Source: Bacteroidales bacterium
Lineage (GTDB): Bacteria > Bacteroidota > Bacteroidia > Bacteroidales > UBA12077
Reading direction: 5' to 3'
Assembly (NCBI GenBank): GCA_016342685.1
Contig: JAEINU010000004.1
Span: 186,001-250,000 of the forward strand
Length of the DNA stretch: 64,000 nucleotides
Translations under genes and position numbers: made by a program
Notes under the pieces: generated by a model
Database searches by the model: none
Told to the model about the DNA's origin: nothing
The model's input: the letters and a program-made list of their open reading frames with translations, nothing else
In this document: positions 9,760 through 17,955 of the stretch, one piece after another
How the letters are laid out: each line of letters starts with the position of its first letter
Position numbering within the stretch: the first letter of the stretch is position 1

Positions 9760-11394
9760 ATGGATAGAGAACAGATGATTTCAGGAAAACTGGTTGATGT
9801 AGTTGCGCGACGAACTTACAATGCGCAAATTACAATTTACAACGGAAAAATAAGAAGCATAGTAGAGGTAAAAGAAGAATACGAAAACTATATTCTTCCT
9901 GGCTTGATTGACGCCCATGTTCACATAGAAAGTTCTATGTTAATTCCAACAGGCTTTGCTAGAGCAGCAGTTCGGAATGGAACTGTCGCCACAGTTTCTG
10001 ATCCCCACGAGATAGCAAATGTTATGGGATTAAAGGGTGTTGAGTATATGATTGAAAATGGAAAGAAATCTCCGTTCAAATTTTATTTTGGAGCCCCTTC
10101 GTGCGTTCCAGCTACACCATTTGAGACATCAGGTGCAGAGATTAATTCAGATGACATTAAGAGACTGATGTATAATCCAGACATATATTATTTGGCCGAA
10201 ATGATGAATTTCCCCGGAGTAATATATGGTGATAAGGAGGTTTTGAAAAAAATTAGTTGTGCCCATGAGGTTAACAAACCTATCGATGGACATGCTCCGG
10301 GATTAACAGGTGAGGGTTTGGAAAAATATGCAGCACAAAAAATCACAACTGATCATGAATGCACAACTGTTGAAGAGGCAATACAGAAAATTAAAAAAGG
10401 AATAAAGATCCAAATACGTGAAGGTAGCGCGGCAAAGGATTTCGAAAATTTATTTCCTCTTCTTAATACACATCCAGGAAAAGTAATGTTTTGTACCGAT
10501 GATTGTCATCCAGATGATTTAGTAAAAGGGCATATAAATAAAATAATCGCAAGAGCGATCGCTAAAGGTGCCGACTTGTACGATGTAATTTCAGCAGCAA
10601 CAATAAATCCCATTAAACACTATCAACTAAATGTTGGTTTACTTCAATTGGGTGATCCTGCAGATATAGTTATTGTTAAAGATTTGGTGGGTTTTGATGT
10701 TGAGAGAACATATATAGATGGCAAGTTGGTTTTCGAAAACGGTGAGGTTTTACTAGAAAAAAAAGAGGAAAAAGCCATAAATAATTTTAAATGCAAGCCA
10801 ATTAATGAAGAGGATATTTGTGTTCCAAATTTGAATAAAAAAATTCAGGTGATAGTTGCCAAGGATGGTGATTTATTAACAGGAAAAGAGATTTTAGAAC
10901 CAACTGTTGAAAACGATTTTGTAATTGGTGATATTGATAGAGATATCTTAAAGATAGTGGTTGTTAATAGGTATAGAAATTCAAAACCACAAGTTGGATT
11001 TATAAAAAATTTCAAATTAAAAAAGGGAGCAATTGCTGGTAGTATTGCTCACGATAGTCATAATATTATTGCAATTGGAACTAGCGATAAGAATATCGTC
11101 ACAGCAGTTAATAAAGTAATTGAAAACACTGGTGGTATTGTAGCCTATGATGAAAGCGAATTAACAGCTTTAAAGCTCGATGTGGCAGGCTTAATGTCTA
11201 CTCAGGAGGCAAGTGAAGTGGCCGAAACCTATCATAAGGTGCATTCTAAGTCCAAAGAAATGGGTTCTGAGCTTACAGCACCTTTTATGACAATGGCATT
11301 TATGGCATTGCTAGTTATTCCTGAATTAAAGATTGGTGATAAGGGGTTATTTGATGTCACAAAATTTGATTTTACGAGTTTGTTTGTTGAATAA
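9760..11394 (+). CDS. ade: Adenine deaminase
   Basis: This enzyme converts adenine to hypoxanthine and ammonia in purine salvage. It belongs to the amidohydrolase superfamily; the metal motif GLIDAHVHIESS and the SDPHEIANVMG region are clear, as are the later FCTDDCHPDDL segment and the C-terminal adenine deaminase domain. From the ATG at 9760 it has 544 residues, normal for the family. The upstream GTG at 9739 would start inside a parS-like palindrome and is unlikely. The stop overlaps the uvrC start (TAATG), indicating coupling. Confidence 0.95.
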   Translation: MDREQMISGKLVDVVARRTYNAQITIYNGKIRSIVEVKEEYENYILPGLIDAHVHIESSMLIPTGFARAAVRNGTVATVSDPHEIANVMGLKGVEYMIENGKKSPFKFYFGAPSCVPATPFETSGAEINSDDIKRLMYNPDIYYLAEMMNFPGVIYGDKEVLKKISCAHEVNKPIDGHAPGLTGEGLEKYAAQKITTDHECTTVEEAIQKIKKGIKIQIREGSAAKDFENLFPLLNTHPGKVMFCTDDCHPDDLVKGHINKIIARAIAKGADLYDVISAATINPIKHYQLNVGLLQLGDPADIVIVKDLVGFDVERTYIDGKLVFENGEVLLEKKEEKAINNFKCKPINEEDICVPNLNKKIQVIVAKDGDLLTGKEILEPTVENDFVIGDIDRDILKIVVVNRYRNSKPQVGFIKNFKLKKGAIAGSIAHDSHNIIAIGTSDKNIVTAVNKVIENTGGIVAYDESELTALKLDVAGLMSTQEASEVAETYHKVHSKSKEMGSELTAPFMTMAFMALLVIPELKIGDKGLFDVTKFDFTSLFVE

Positions 11395-13196
11395 TGGACG
11401 AGAACAAAAAGGAAAAATTTAGACCTATACTTTCTGTACTTCCGGATAGCCCGGGAGTATATCAGTTTTTTAATTCTCAGAATGAGATAATTTACGTTGG
11501 CAAGGCAAAAAATCTAAAGAAAAGGGTTTCTTCATATTTTAATAAAGATTTTTATGAAAACCGGAAGTTGAAAATTCTGGTTAATAATATAGATCATCTA
11601 GAATATATTGTTGTTCAGTCGGAATCTGATGCTTTGCTTTTAGAAAACAACTTAATTAAGAAATACACGCCACGTTATAATGTTTTACTTAAAGATGACA
11701 AGACCTATCCGTGGATTTGTATAAAAAACGAACCGTTTCCACGAGTATTTTACACAAGGAATGCAATAAACGATGGTTCAAAGTATTTTGGTCCATATAC
11801 TTCGGTGTATATGGTTAAGATTATGCTTGATTTAATTAGTAAATTGTATCCATTGCGAAACTGCAATCTTAATCTTTCATCAGAAAATATTAATGCAAAA
11901 AAATACAAACCATGCCTAGAATACCACATGGGTAATTGCTTGGCTCCATGTGTTGGCTTACAAGAATCCACGAATTACAATAAATCAATCGAAAATATTG
12001 TAAAAATATTAAAAGGAAATATTCAAGAAGTAATTGTTTATTTAAATGAGCTCATGGATTCTTATTCTGCAGAGTTTAAGTTCGAAGATGCACAACTTGT
12101 TAAAGAAAAAATAGAAATTTTAGAGAAATATAAAAGTAAATCTACTGTTGTTAGTCCTAGTTTAAACAACGTAGATGTTTTTAATATTTTAGACGACAAT
12201 AATTTTGCATACGTTAATTTCCTAAAAGTTATAGAAGGTAGAATTGTACAAGCACATACCGTTGAACTCAAGAAAAAATTAGACGAAACACTTGAGCACT
12301 TGCTTATTTTGGCTATAATAGAAATTAGAGAAAGACTTTTTAGTAGCTCAAAAGAGATCATATCGCCAATTAACATTAAGATTGATGGGTTAAAGATTAC
12401 GGTACCCGTAAGAGGCGAAAAGAAGGCCTTGTTAGAATTATCCGAACGAAATCTGAAGTATTACCGCCTTGAAAAGCAAAAAAGAAACGATAAAAAGAAA
12501 GAAAAGCATTCCGGGAAAAGATTATTAGAGGTTATAAAAAAAGATCTTAATTTAACTGCACTTCCCGAGCATATTGAGTGCTTCGATAATTCAAACATTC
12601 AAGGAACCAACCCTGTAGCGGCATGCGTTGTGTTTAAAAATGCAAAACCTAACGCAAAAGAGTATCGTCATTATAATATTAAAACCGTTCAAGGGCCAGA
12701 TGATTACGCCTCTATGGAAGAAGTTGTTTATAGGCGTTACAAAAGACTAGTTGATGAGAAAAAAAATCTCCCGCAACTTATTGTAATTGATGGGGGAAAA
12801 GGTCAGCTTAACGCGGCTTTAAAAAGTTTAGAGAAGCTAAAAATTAAAGATTCTGTTACAATTATTGGGATTGCCAAAAGATTAGAGGAAATTTTTTATC
12901 CGAACGACCCCATTCCTTTGTATTTAGATAAAAACTCAGAATCGTTAAAAGTTATTCAGCATATTCGAAACGAAGCACATCGATTTGGAATAAAATTCCA
13001 CAGGAATAAAAGATCAGGAAATTTCATAAAAAGTGAACTTGATGGTATTCCCGGTATCGGACCAAAAACAATAGAAGTATTGTTAACAAAATACAAAACC
13101 ATAAAAACAATACGGTCGTTAAGTTTGGATGAAATATCTAGCGAAATAGGTAACACAAAGGCTAAACTTTTGCTCGAATACTTTAATGTTCAGTAA
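11394..13196 (+). CDS. uvrC: Excinuclease ABC subunit C
   Basis: UvrC makes the two incisions in nucleotide excision repair after UvrAB mark the damage. Domains in order are the GIY-YIG nuclease at the N-terminus (GVYQFFNSQNEIIYVGKAKN), a UVR motif near residues 230-245, the RNase H-like 3'-side nuclease domain (ECFDNSNIQG, VIDGGKGQLNAAL) and a C-terminal helix-hairpin-helix (GIPGIGPKTIEVLL). The 600-residue length is normal. The start shares a base with the ade stop. The 283 bp that follow it hold no gene I can recognise. Confidence 0.97.
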   Translation: MDENKKEKFRPILSVLPDSPGVYQFFNSQNEIIYVGKAKNLKKRVSSYFNKDFYENRKLKILVNNIDHLEYIVVQSESDALLLENNLIKKYTPRYNVLLKDDKTYPWICIKNEPFPRVFYTRNAINDGSKYFGPYTSVYMVKIMLDLISKLYPLRNCNLNLSSENINAKKYKPCLEYHMGNCLAPCVGLQESTNYNKSIENIVKILKGNIQEVIVYLNELMDSYSAEFKFEDAQLVKEKIEILEKYKSKSTVVSPSLNNVDVFNILDDNNFAYVNFLKVIEGRIVQAHTVELKKKLDETLEHLLILAIIEIRERLFSSSKEIISPINIKIDGLKITVPVRGEKKALLELSERNLKYYRLEKQKRNDKKKEKHSGKRLLEVIKKDLNLTALPEHIECFDNSNIQGTNPVAACVVFKNAKPNAKEYRHYNIKTVQGPDDYASMEEVVYRRYKRLVDEKKNLPQLIVIDGGKGQLNAALKSLEKLKIKDSVTIIGIAKRLEEIFYPNDPIPLYLDKNSESLKVIQHIRNEAHRFGIKFHRNKRSGNFIKSELDGIPGIGPKTIEVLLTKYKTIKTIRSLSLDEISSEIGNTKAKLLLEYFNVQ

Positions 13197-13479
13197 ATGA
13201 GTTTATTATGTTATTTCTCATATAAATCTTCTGTTCTATTATACACATAAATTAATACTTTATATGATATTATATAAAACCCATTATAATAAGTATTTAA
13301 GATCTATTTATATTATTTTAACCTCATTAGAATAGAATATTTAATTTGAGTGTTAAACACAGCCCACAACAGCAGAATTATAAAAGGTTTTATTTCGCGG
13401 ATATTAAAAATGAGTTTTAAATAGAATTAAGTTTTATTAATTCAATTATCTTTACAGCGAATCTGCAAAACACATCTAT

Positions 13480-14631
13480 ATGCTTGTAAGGGAAATGTCG
13501 ATAAATTTTTTTTCAGCTGTCGAAAAATATTCTACACAACAAGATACTTTAATTCAACAAATCACTCCGCAAGTTGATCAGAATGCTGTAAGTATAAGCG
13601 ATACTTCAAATAGAAATACTATAGATATTAGTTCTGTCAAGAAAATGGACATCCAAACAATTGATTCTATTCTAAGAAGAAGTGAGGAAAGAGAAAGGCA
13701 AATTAATCTAGAGACGCAAAAAGATTCAATAGTTGTAAGACCCATATATCGTCGAAAAATAGACACAACAGAACTGCTTTATAAACAATTTGGCATTGCA
13801 GGTTTTCCCATTAAATCTAAATTGGAGAACGATGCATTCAACGAAAATGTCTTATATAATTTCCCTAGTGTAAAACCAAAAAAAAGACCAGTAGATCATG
13901 TCTTTAGTTATGCAGAGGGTAACGCTCCCGTTCAAACAATAGAAAGCAATAAAGACTTAATAGAGCCAGAATATATTTCAAATAAAATCCAGTTCGATTG
14001 GATTACGATTGTCCTTATTGCCACGTTTTTTCTTTTGGGGTGGGTACGTTTGTTTAATAAAAAGTATTTAGCCTTGATGGTTAAATCAATAATAAATTAC
14101 AATGAATCAGTTAATTTATATAGGGAAAAAAACTCCTTAATGGAGCGAGCATCCTTCATTATTAATATTCTGTTTATAAGCAATGTAAGTTTATTTATAA
14201 TGCAAATTATGCATTATTTTGGAGTGCAAGTTCCGGGAATTGAGAAGCATATGCTTTATATTTTTCTATGTTCGAGTTTTATAGGATTGTATGTTTTAAG
14301 AGCGCTCTCGGCCAGATTAATTGGATCTATATTTTTAAAACAAAAAATATTTTCGGTGTATTTCCATAATGTGAATATTTATACCAAAACCTCAGGCTTG
14401 TTATTGTTTCCTTTAATTGTGGCATTGCAATTTATAGCCTACGAATACTTAGGGTTTATAATTTATTTCGGGATTATTATAGTAGGCATTTTATATGTAT
14501 TTCAGATTTTACGGGCGTTTCAAATAATAATTCGAAATAATGTTTCTATATTCTATATGATTTTGTATCTTTGTGCCTTTGAAATAGCACCCTTTTTGAT
14601 TATTTACAGACTATTGTTATCTCAAGGATAA
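13480..14631 (+). CDS. DUF4271 domain-containing membrane protein
   Basis: This 383-residue protein has a polar N-terminal half (residues 1-165) and a C-terminal half with about six or seven membrane helices, beginning at WITIVLIATFFLLGW. The membrane part matches the DUF4271 family, which is found in Bacteroidota and often sits directly upstream of hemD, as here (45-bp gap). Its function is not established to my knowledge. The ATG at 13480 is the only good start; the N-terminus lacks an obvious signal peptide. Confidence 0.78.
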   Translation: MLVREMSINFFSAVEKYSTQQDTLIQQITPQVDQNAVSISDTSNRNTIDISSVKKMDIQTIDSILRRSEERERQINLETQKDSIVVRPIYRRKIDTTELLYKQFGIAGFPIKSKLENDAFNENVLYNFPSVKPKKRPVDHVFSYAEGNAPVQTIESNKDLIEPEYISNKIQFDWITIVLIATFFLLGWVRLFNKKYLALMVKSIINYNESVNLYREKNSLMERASFIINILFISNVSLFIMQIMHYFGVQVPGIEKHMLYIFLCSSFIGLYVLRALSARLIGSIFLKQKIFSVYFHNVNIYTKTSGLLLFPLIVALQFIAYEYLGFIIYFGIIIVGILYVFQILRAFQIIIRNNVSIFYMILYLCAFEIAPFLIIYRLLLSQG

Positions 14632-14676
14632 TGAGATGTTTAGAAGTTTTGTAATAAGAAAATCCAAATATATTAG

Positions 14677-15429
14677 ATGAAAATTAAAACGATTTTAGTA
14701 TCACAACCGGAACCCAAGAACGATAAATCCCCTTATGCGGAATTGGCTGAAAAGAAGGGATTAAAAATTGATTTTAGACCGTTTATTCAGGTAGATGGAG
14801 TTTCTGTTAAGGACTTTAGACAAGAAAGAATTGACATACTTGCACATTCGGGAGTTATTTTTACCAGCAGAACAGCGGTTGATAACTATTTTAGAATAGC
14901 AGAAGAAATGAGATTGGCTATACCTGATACTATGAAGTATTTTTGTATATCCGAAGCAACTGCTTATTATTTGCAAAAGTATATCGTTTATAGAAAGAGA
15001 AAAATCTTTTACGGAAACGGCACTTTCGCTGATTTAATGGAAGTTATCAAAAAGCATAAAGATGAAAAATTCTTAGTTCCATTATCGGATACTCATAAAG
15101 AAGAGATTCCTAAAAAATTAGAACAAGCTAAAATAAAATATACAAAAACAATCATGTATAGAACCGTTAGTGCAGATCTATCTGATTTGTCTGATGTTAA
15201 CTACGATATGCTTGTGTTTTATAGTCCTTCAGGAATAAAATCTTTATTAGAAAATTTCCCTGAGTTTAATCAGAACAATACACAAATAGCAACCTTTGGT
15301 CCAAAAACCGCTAAAGCAGTTAAAGATGCCGGACTAAAAGTAAATGTTAAAGCACCTACAAAAGAAGCACCATCAATGACAATGGCTATTGAGCAATTTG
15401 TTACTGAAGTTGCTAAATCAAAAAAATAG
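14677..15429 (+). CDS. hemD: Uroporphyrinogen-III synthase
   Basis: HemD closes hydroxymethylbilane to uroporphyrinogen III in tetrapyrrole synthesis. The sequence is divergent, as this family always is, but shows the expected two-lobe pattern: GVIFTSRTAVDNYF in lobe 1, and MLVFYSPSGIKSLLENF followed by ATFGPKTAKAVKDAGLKVNVKA in lobe 2. The 250-residue length and the position behind a DUF4271 gene agree. A strong terminator follows 23 bp after the stop. Confidence 0.9.
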   Translation: MKIKTILVSQPEPKNDKSPYAELAEKKGLKIDFRPFIQVDGVSVKDFRQERIDILAHSGVIFTSRTAVDNYFRIAEEMRLAIPDTMKYFCISEATAYYLQKYIVYRKRKIFYGNGTFADLMEVIKKHKDEKFLVPLSDTHKEEIPKKLEQAKIKYTKTIMYRTVSADLSDLSDVNYDMLVFYSPSGIKSLLENFPEFNQNNTQIATFGPKTAKAVKDAGLKVNVKAPTKEAPSMTMAIEQFVTEVAKSKK

Positions 15430-15452
15430 CAAAAAAATTAAAAAATAAATAT

Positions 15453-15480
15453 GGGGAAGGCTTTAACTTCCCCTTTTTTT
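15453..15480 (+). terminator. Rho-independent terminator after hemD
   Basis: The stem GGGGAAG / CTTCCCC with a 7-nt loop is followed directly by seven T residues. It ends the DUF4271-hemD unit and separates it from rnpA. Confidence 0.9.
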
Positions 15481-15535
15481 GTACTTGTAAATAAGAAAAT
15501 TTTAACGGAATACATTATTTTTGAATATGCAAAGC

Positions 15536-15931
15536 ATGAAACAAACTTTCAATAAAGACGAACGTTTAAAAAGCCGAACGCTTATTGGGAATTTATTCAA
15601 GGATGGATTAACAATACATCAATATCCGTTTAAAGTACTTTATAAAATCGATGAAGGTGTTGACTTTAAATATCCTGCTAAAATAGCTGTTAGTGTATCC
15701 AAAAGAAACTTTAAAAGAGCAGTTGACCGAAATCGCCTAAAGCGCAAAATAAGAGAGGCATACCGCCTTAATAAATTAGATTTATATAATTTATTAAATC
15801 AAACAAATGAAAAAATCTATTTTTTTGTTATATATACTACAACACAGGAAATTAGTTATCAAGAAATCGAGTTAGGTATGGAAAAATTAATTCTAAGACT
15901 AATCGATAAATTGACAGAAAATAAAACCTAG
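15536..15931 (+). CDS. rnpA: Ribonuclease P protein component
   Basis: RnpA is the small basic protein that helps the RNase P RNA trim the 5' ends of tRNAs. The signature AVDRNRLKRKIREAYR is intact, and the N-terminal FNKDERLKSRTLIGNLF is typical. Three starts are possible (TTG 15521, ATG 15527, ATG 15536); I prefer 15536 because it gives the usual family N-terminus and because a promoter-like TATTTTTG at 15515-15522 would put transcription start near 15528. The yidD gene that often follows rnpA is absent here; an S41 protease follows instead. Confidence 0.93.
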   Translation: MKQTFNKDERLKSRTLIGNLFKDGLTIHQYPFKVLYKIDEGVDFKYPAKIAVSVSKRNFKRAVDRNRLKRKIREAYRLNKLDLYNLLNQTNEKIYFFVIYTTTQEISYQEIELGMEKLILRLIDKLTENKT

Positions 15932-16056
15932 CACGCACAAATAGATCAAATTAGAGTTAAAAAAAGTTAATATAGAACAGTTGATAGCATTTCTACGTTA
16001 TTAATTAAATAGATTTGTATTTCTATGTTATTGTAAAATTGAAAAAATCAGATATT

Positions 16057-17766
16057 ATGTCGAAAAAATATGTAAGTAGATCTTTCTTAGCAGTCATAAT
16101 TGTTGCTATAACAGTTGTCACTTTTTTAGGATTTAAAGATGGTGATGATTTTAAAATTGCCAAAAGCCTTGATATTTATTATTCTCTTTTTAGAGATGTA
16201 AATACTTATTATGTTGATGAAACTGATCCAGAGAAGATGGTCGAAAATAGCATTAAATCTATGCTTAAGGAGTTAGATCCTTATACTGTTTATATTCCAG
16301 AGAGAGATATGGATGATTTTACATTTATGATATCAGGGGAGTATGGTGGAATAGGTGCATTAATAAGGAACAATGGCGAATTTCCTATAATTGCACAGCC
16401 CTATAAAGGTTTTCCAGCCGATAAGAATGGATTAAAAGCAGGAGATAAAATTTTGGAAATTGATGGAAAATCAACAAAAGATTTTGAAATTAGCGAAGTG
16501 AGTGATCGATTAAAAGGAATTCCACAAACAAAACTAAAATTATTAATTGAGCGTCCTTTTATAAACGAAAAAATAGAAAAGGAATTGGTTCGCGAGGAAA
16601 TAAAAATTAGCAGTGTACCATATTATGGATTGGTTGATGAAGGGATTGGATATATTCGGGTAACAAAGTTTACACCCGATGTTTCAAGTCAAGTAAAAGA
16701 AGCCCTTAGAGAGCTTAAGGCCGATCATCAAATTACATCTTTGGTTCTTGATTTGAGAAATAATCCTGGAGGATTATTAATCGAGGCTCCTAAAGTGTGT
16801 AATGTATTTGTTGAAAAAGGAGAAGAGATAGTAAGCACAAAAGGAAAAGTAAATACTTGGAATCAAACCCTTAAAACAACATCATCAGCATACGATACAG
16901 ACATTCCATTGGTAGTTTTGGTGAGTAGAGGATCTGCTTCTGCTGCTGAAATTGTTGCTGGAGCTTTGCAAGATCTTGATAGAGCGGTTATCTTGGGACA
17001 AAGAACATTTGGAAAAGGATTGGTTCAAACAACTTTGCCTTTAAGTTATAATTCGCAATTAAAAGTAACAACGGCAAAGTATTATATACCTAGTGGCAGA
17101 TGTGTTCAGGCCTTAGATTATACAAACCGAAACGAGGACGGAAGTGTAGGGCACATCCCTGACTCACTAATCACCGAATTTACTACTAAAAACGGAAGAA
17201 AAGTTTATGATGGTGGTGGTATAATTCCTGATGTAAAAGTAGAAGCTGAGGAAGTAAGTCAATTATCGATAAATTTAATTACACAGAATGTGATTTTTGA
17301 TTTTGCAACGAAGTTTGCTTTTGAAAACCCTACAATTCCTAGTGTAGAGGATTTTGATATTACTGATAAAACCTACAATAATTTTGTTCAGTTTGCATTA
17401 GAAGATACTTTTAAATACGAATCGCAAAGTGAAAGAGAACTGGAAAAACTTGAAAAAGTTATAAAACGCGAAAAGTATTATGAAAATTCAAAAGACGAGT
17501 TTGAACAACTAAAAGCAAAGTTATCAAACGATAAGGCGAAAGATCTTCAAAGCTTTAGATCAGAAATAGTTCAATTTTTGCGTGATGAAATAGTTGGAAG
17601 GTATTATTATGAGGGTGGTCAAATAAAAACAAACTTAAAAGATGATATTCAGTTATTTAAGGCAATTGAAATTCTGAAAGATGTGAATAAGTATAAATCA
17701 ATTTTATCTTCCGAATTTAAAAATAAAGAGCAGCTAGGAATGAAAACCAGTATGTTCGATAAATAG
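16057..17766 (+). CDS. S41 family carboxy-terminal processing peptidase
   Basis: This CtpA-like serine protease is probably anchored in the inner membrane facing the periplasm, since an N-terminal hydrophobic segment (residues 9-25) is present. A PDZ domain follows (GGIGALIRNNG to AGDKILEIDGKS), then the protease core with VLDLRNNPGG, the nucleophile Ser in GSASAAEIVAG and the base Lys in RTFGKGLVQ. The C-terminal extension of about 170 residues is helical and charged. The ATG at 16057 is chosen; the frame is open to 16015. The substrate is unknown. Confidence 0.92.
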   Translation: MSKKYVSRSFLAVIIVAITVVTFLGFKDGDDFKIAKSLDIYYSLFRDVNTYYVDETDPEKMVENSIKSMLKELDPYTVYIPERDMDDFTFMISGEYGGIGALIRNNGEFPIIAQPYKGFPADKNGLKAGDKILEIDGKSTKDFEISEVSDRLKGIPQTKLKLLIERPFINEKIEKELVREEIKISSVPYYGLVDEGIGYIRVTKFTPDVSSQVKEALRELKADHQITSLVLDLRNNPGGLLIEAPKVCNVFVEKGEEIVSTKGKVNTWNQTLKTTSSAYDTDIPLVVLVSRGSASAAEIVAGALQDLDRAVILGQRTFGKGLVQTTLPLSYNSQLKVTTAKYYIPSGRCVQALDYTNRNEDGSVGHIPDSLITEFTTKNGRKVYDGGGIIPDVKVEAEEVSQLSINLITQNVIFDFATKFAFENPTIPSVEDFDITDKTYNNFVQFALEDTFKYESQSERELEKLEKVIKREKYYENSKDEFEQLKAKLSNDKAKDLQSFRSEIVQFLRDEIVGRYYYEGGQIKTNLKDDIQLFKAIEILKDVNKYKSILSSEFKNKEQLGMKTSMFDK

Positions 17767-17840
17767 AAATTAGTTCGAAAAGAGACTAGTATTGAGAGTT
17801 ACATGAGATTGCAACGAATTAGATAATAGGTGAAAACATA

Positions 17841-17873
17841 AAAAAAACCGAAGCAAGCCGCTTCGGTTTTTTT
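17841..17873. terminator. Bidirectional terminator between S41 protease gene and polA
   Basis: The stem AACCGAAGC / GCTTCGGTT with a 5-nt loop is flanked by an A-run on the left and a T-run on the right. It can therefore end transcription from both convergent genes. Confidence 0.9.
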
Positions 17874-17955
17874 GTTTATAATGATTTTATATATTTTAAT
17901 TAAACAATCTGAAATAGTTCCGGACTCGAAACATGGAACTTTTAGCTTTAAACAA

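Noticed and set aside
13197..13479. 283-bp gap considered for a tRNA or small RNA gene
   Set aside because: No cloverleaf, hairpin-T-run or conserved RNA motif was visible; only A/T-rich sequence.
15932..16056. Search for yidD after rnpA
   Set aside because: The gap is too short and contains no frame with the YidD motif; the gene is not at this place.
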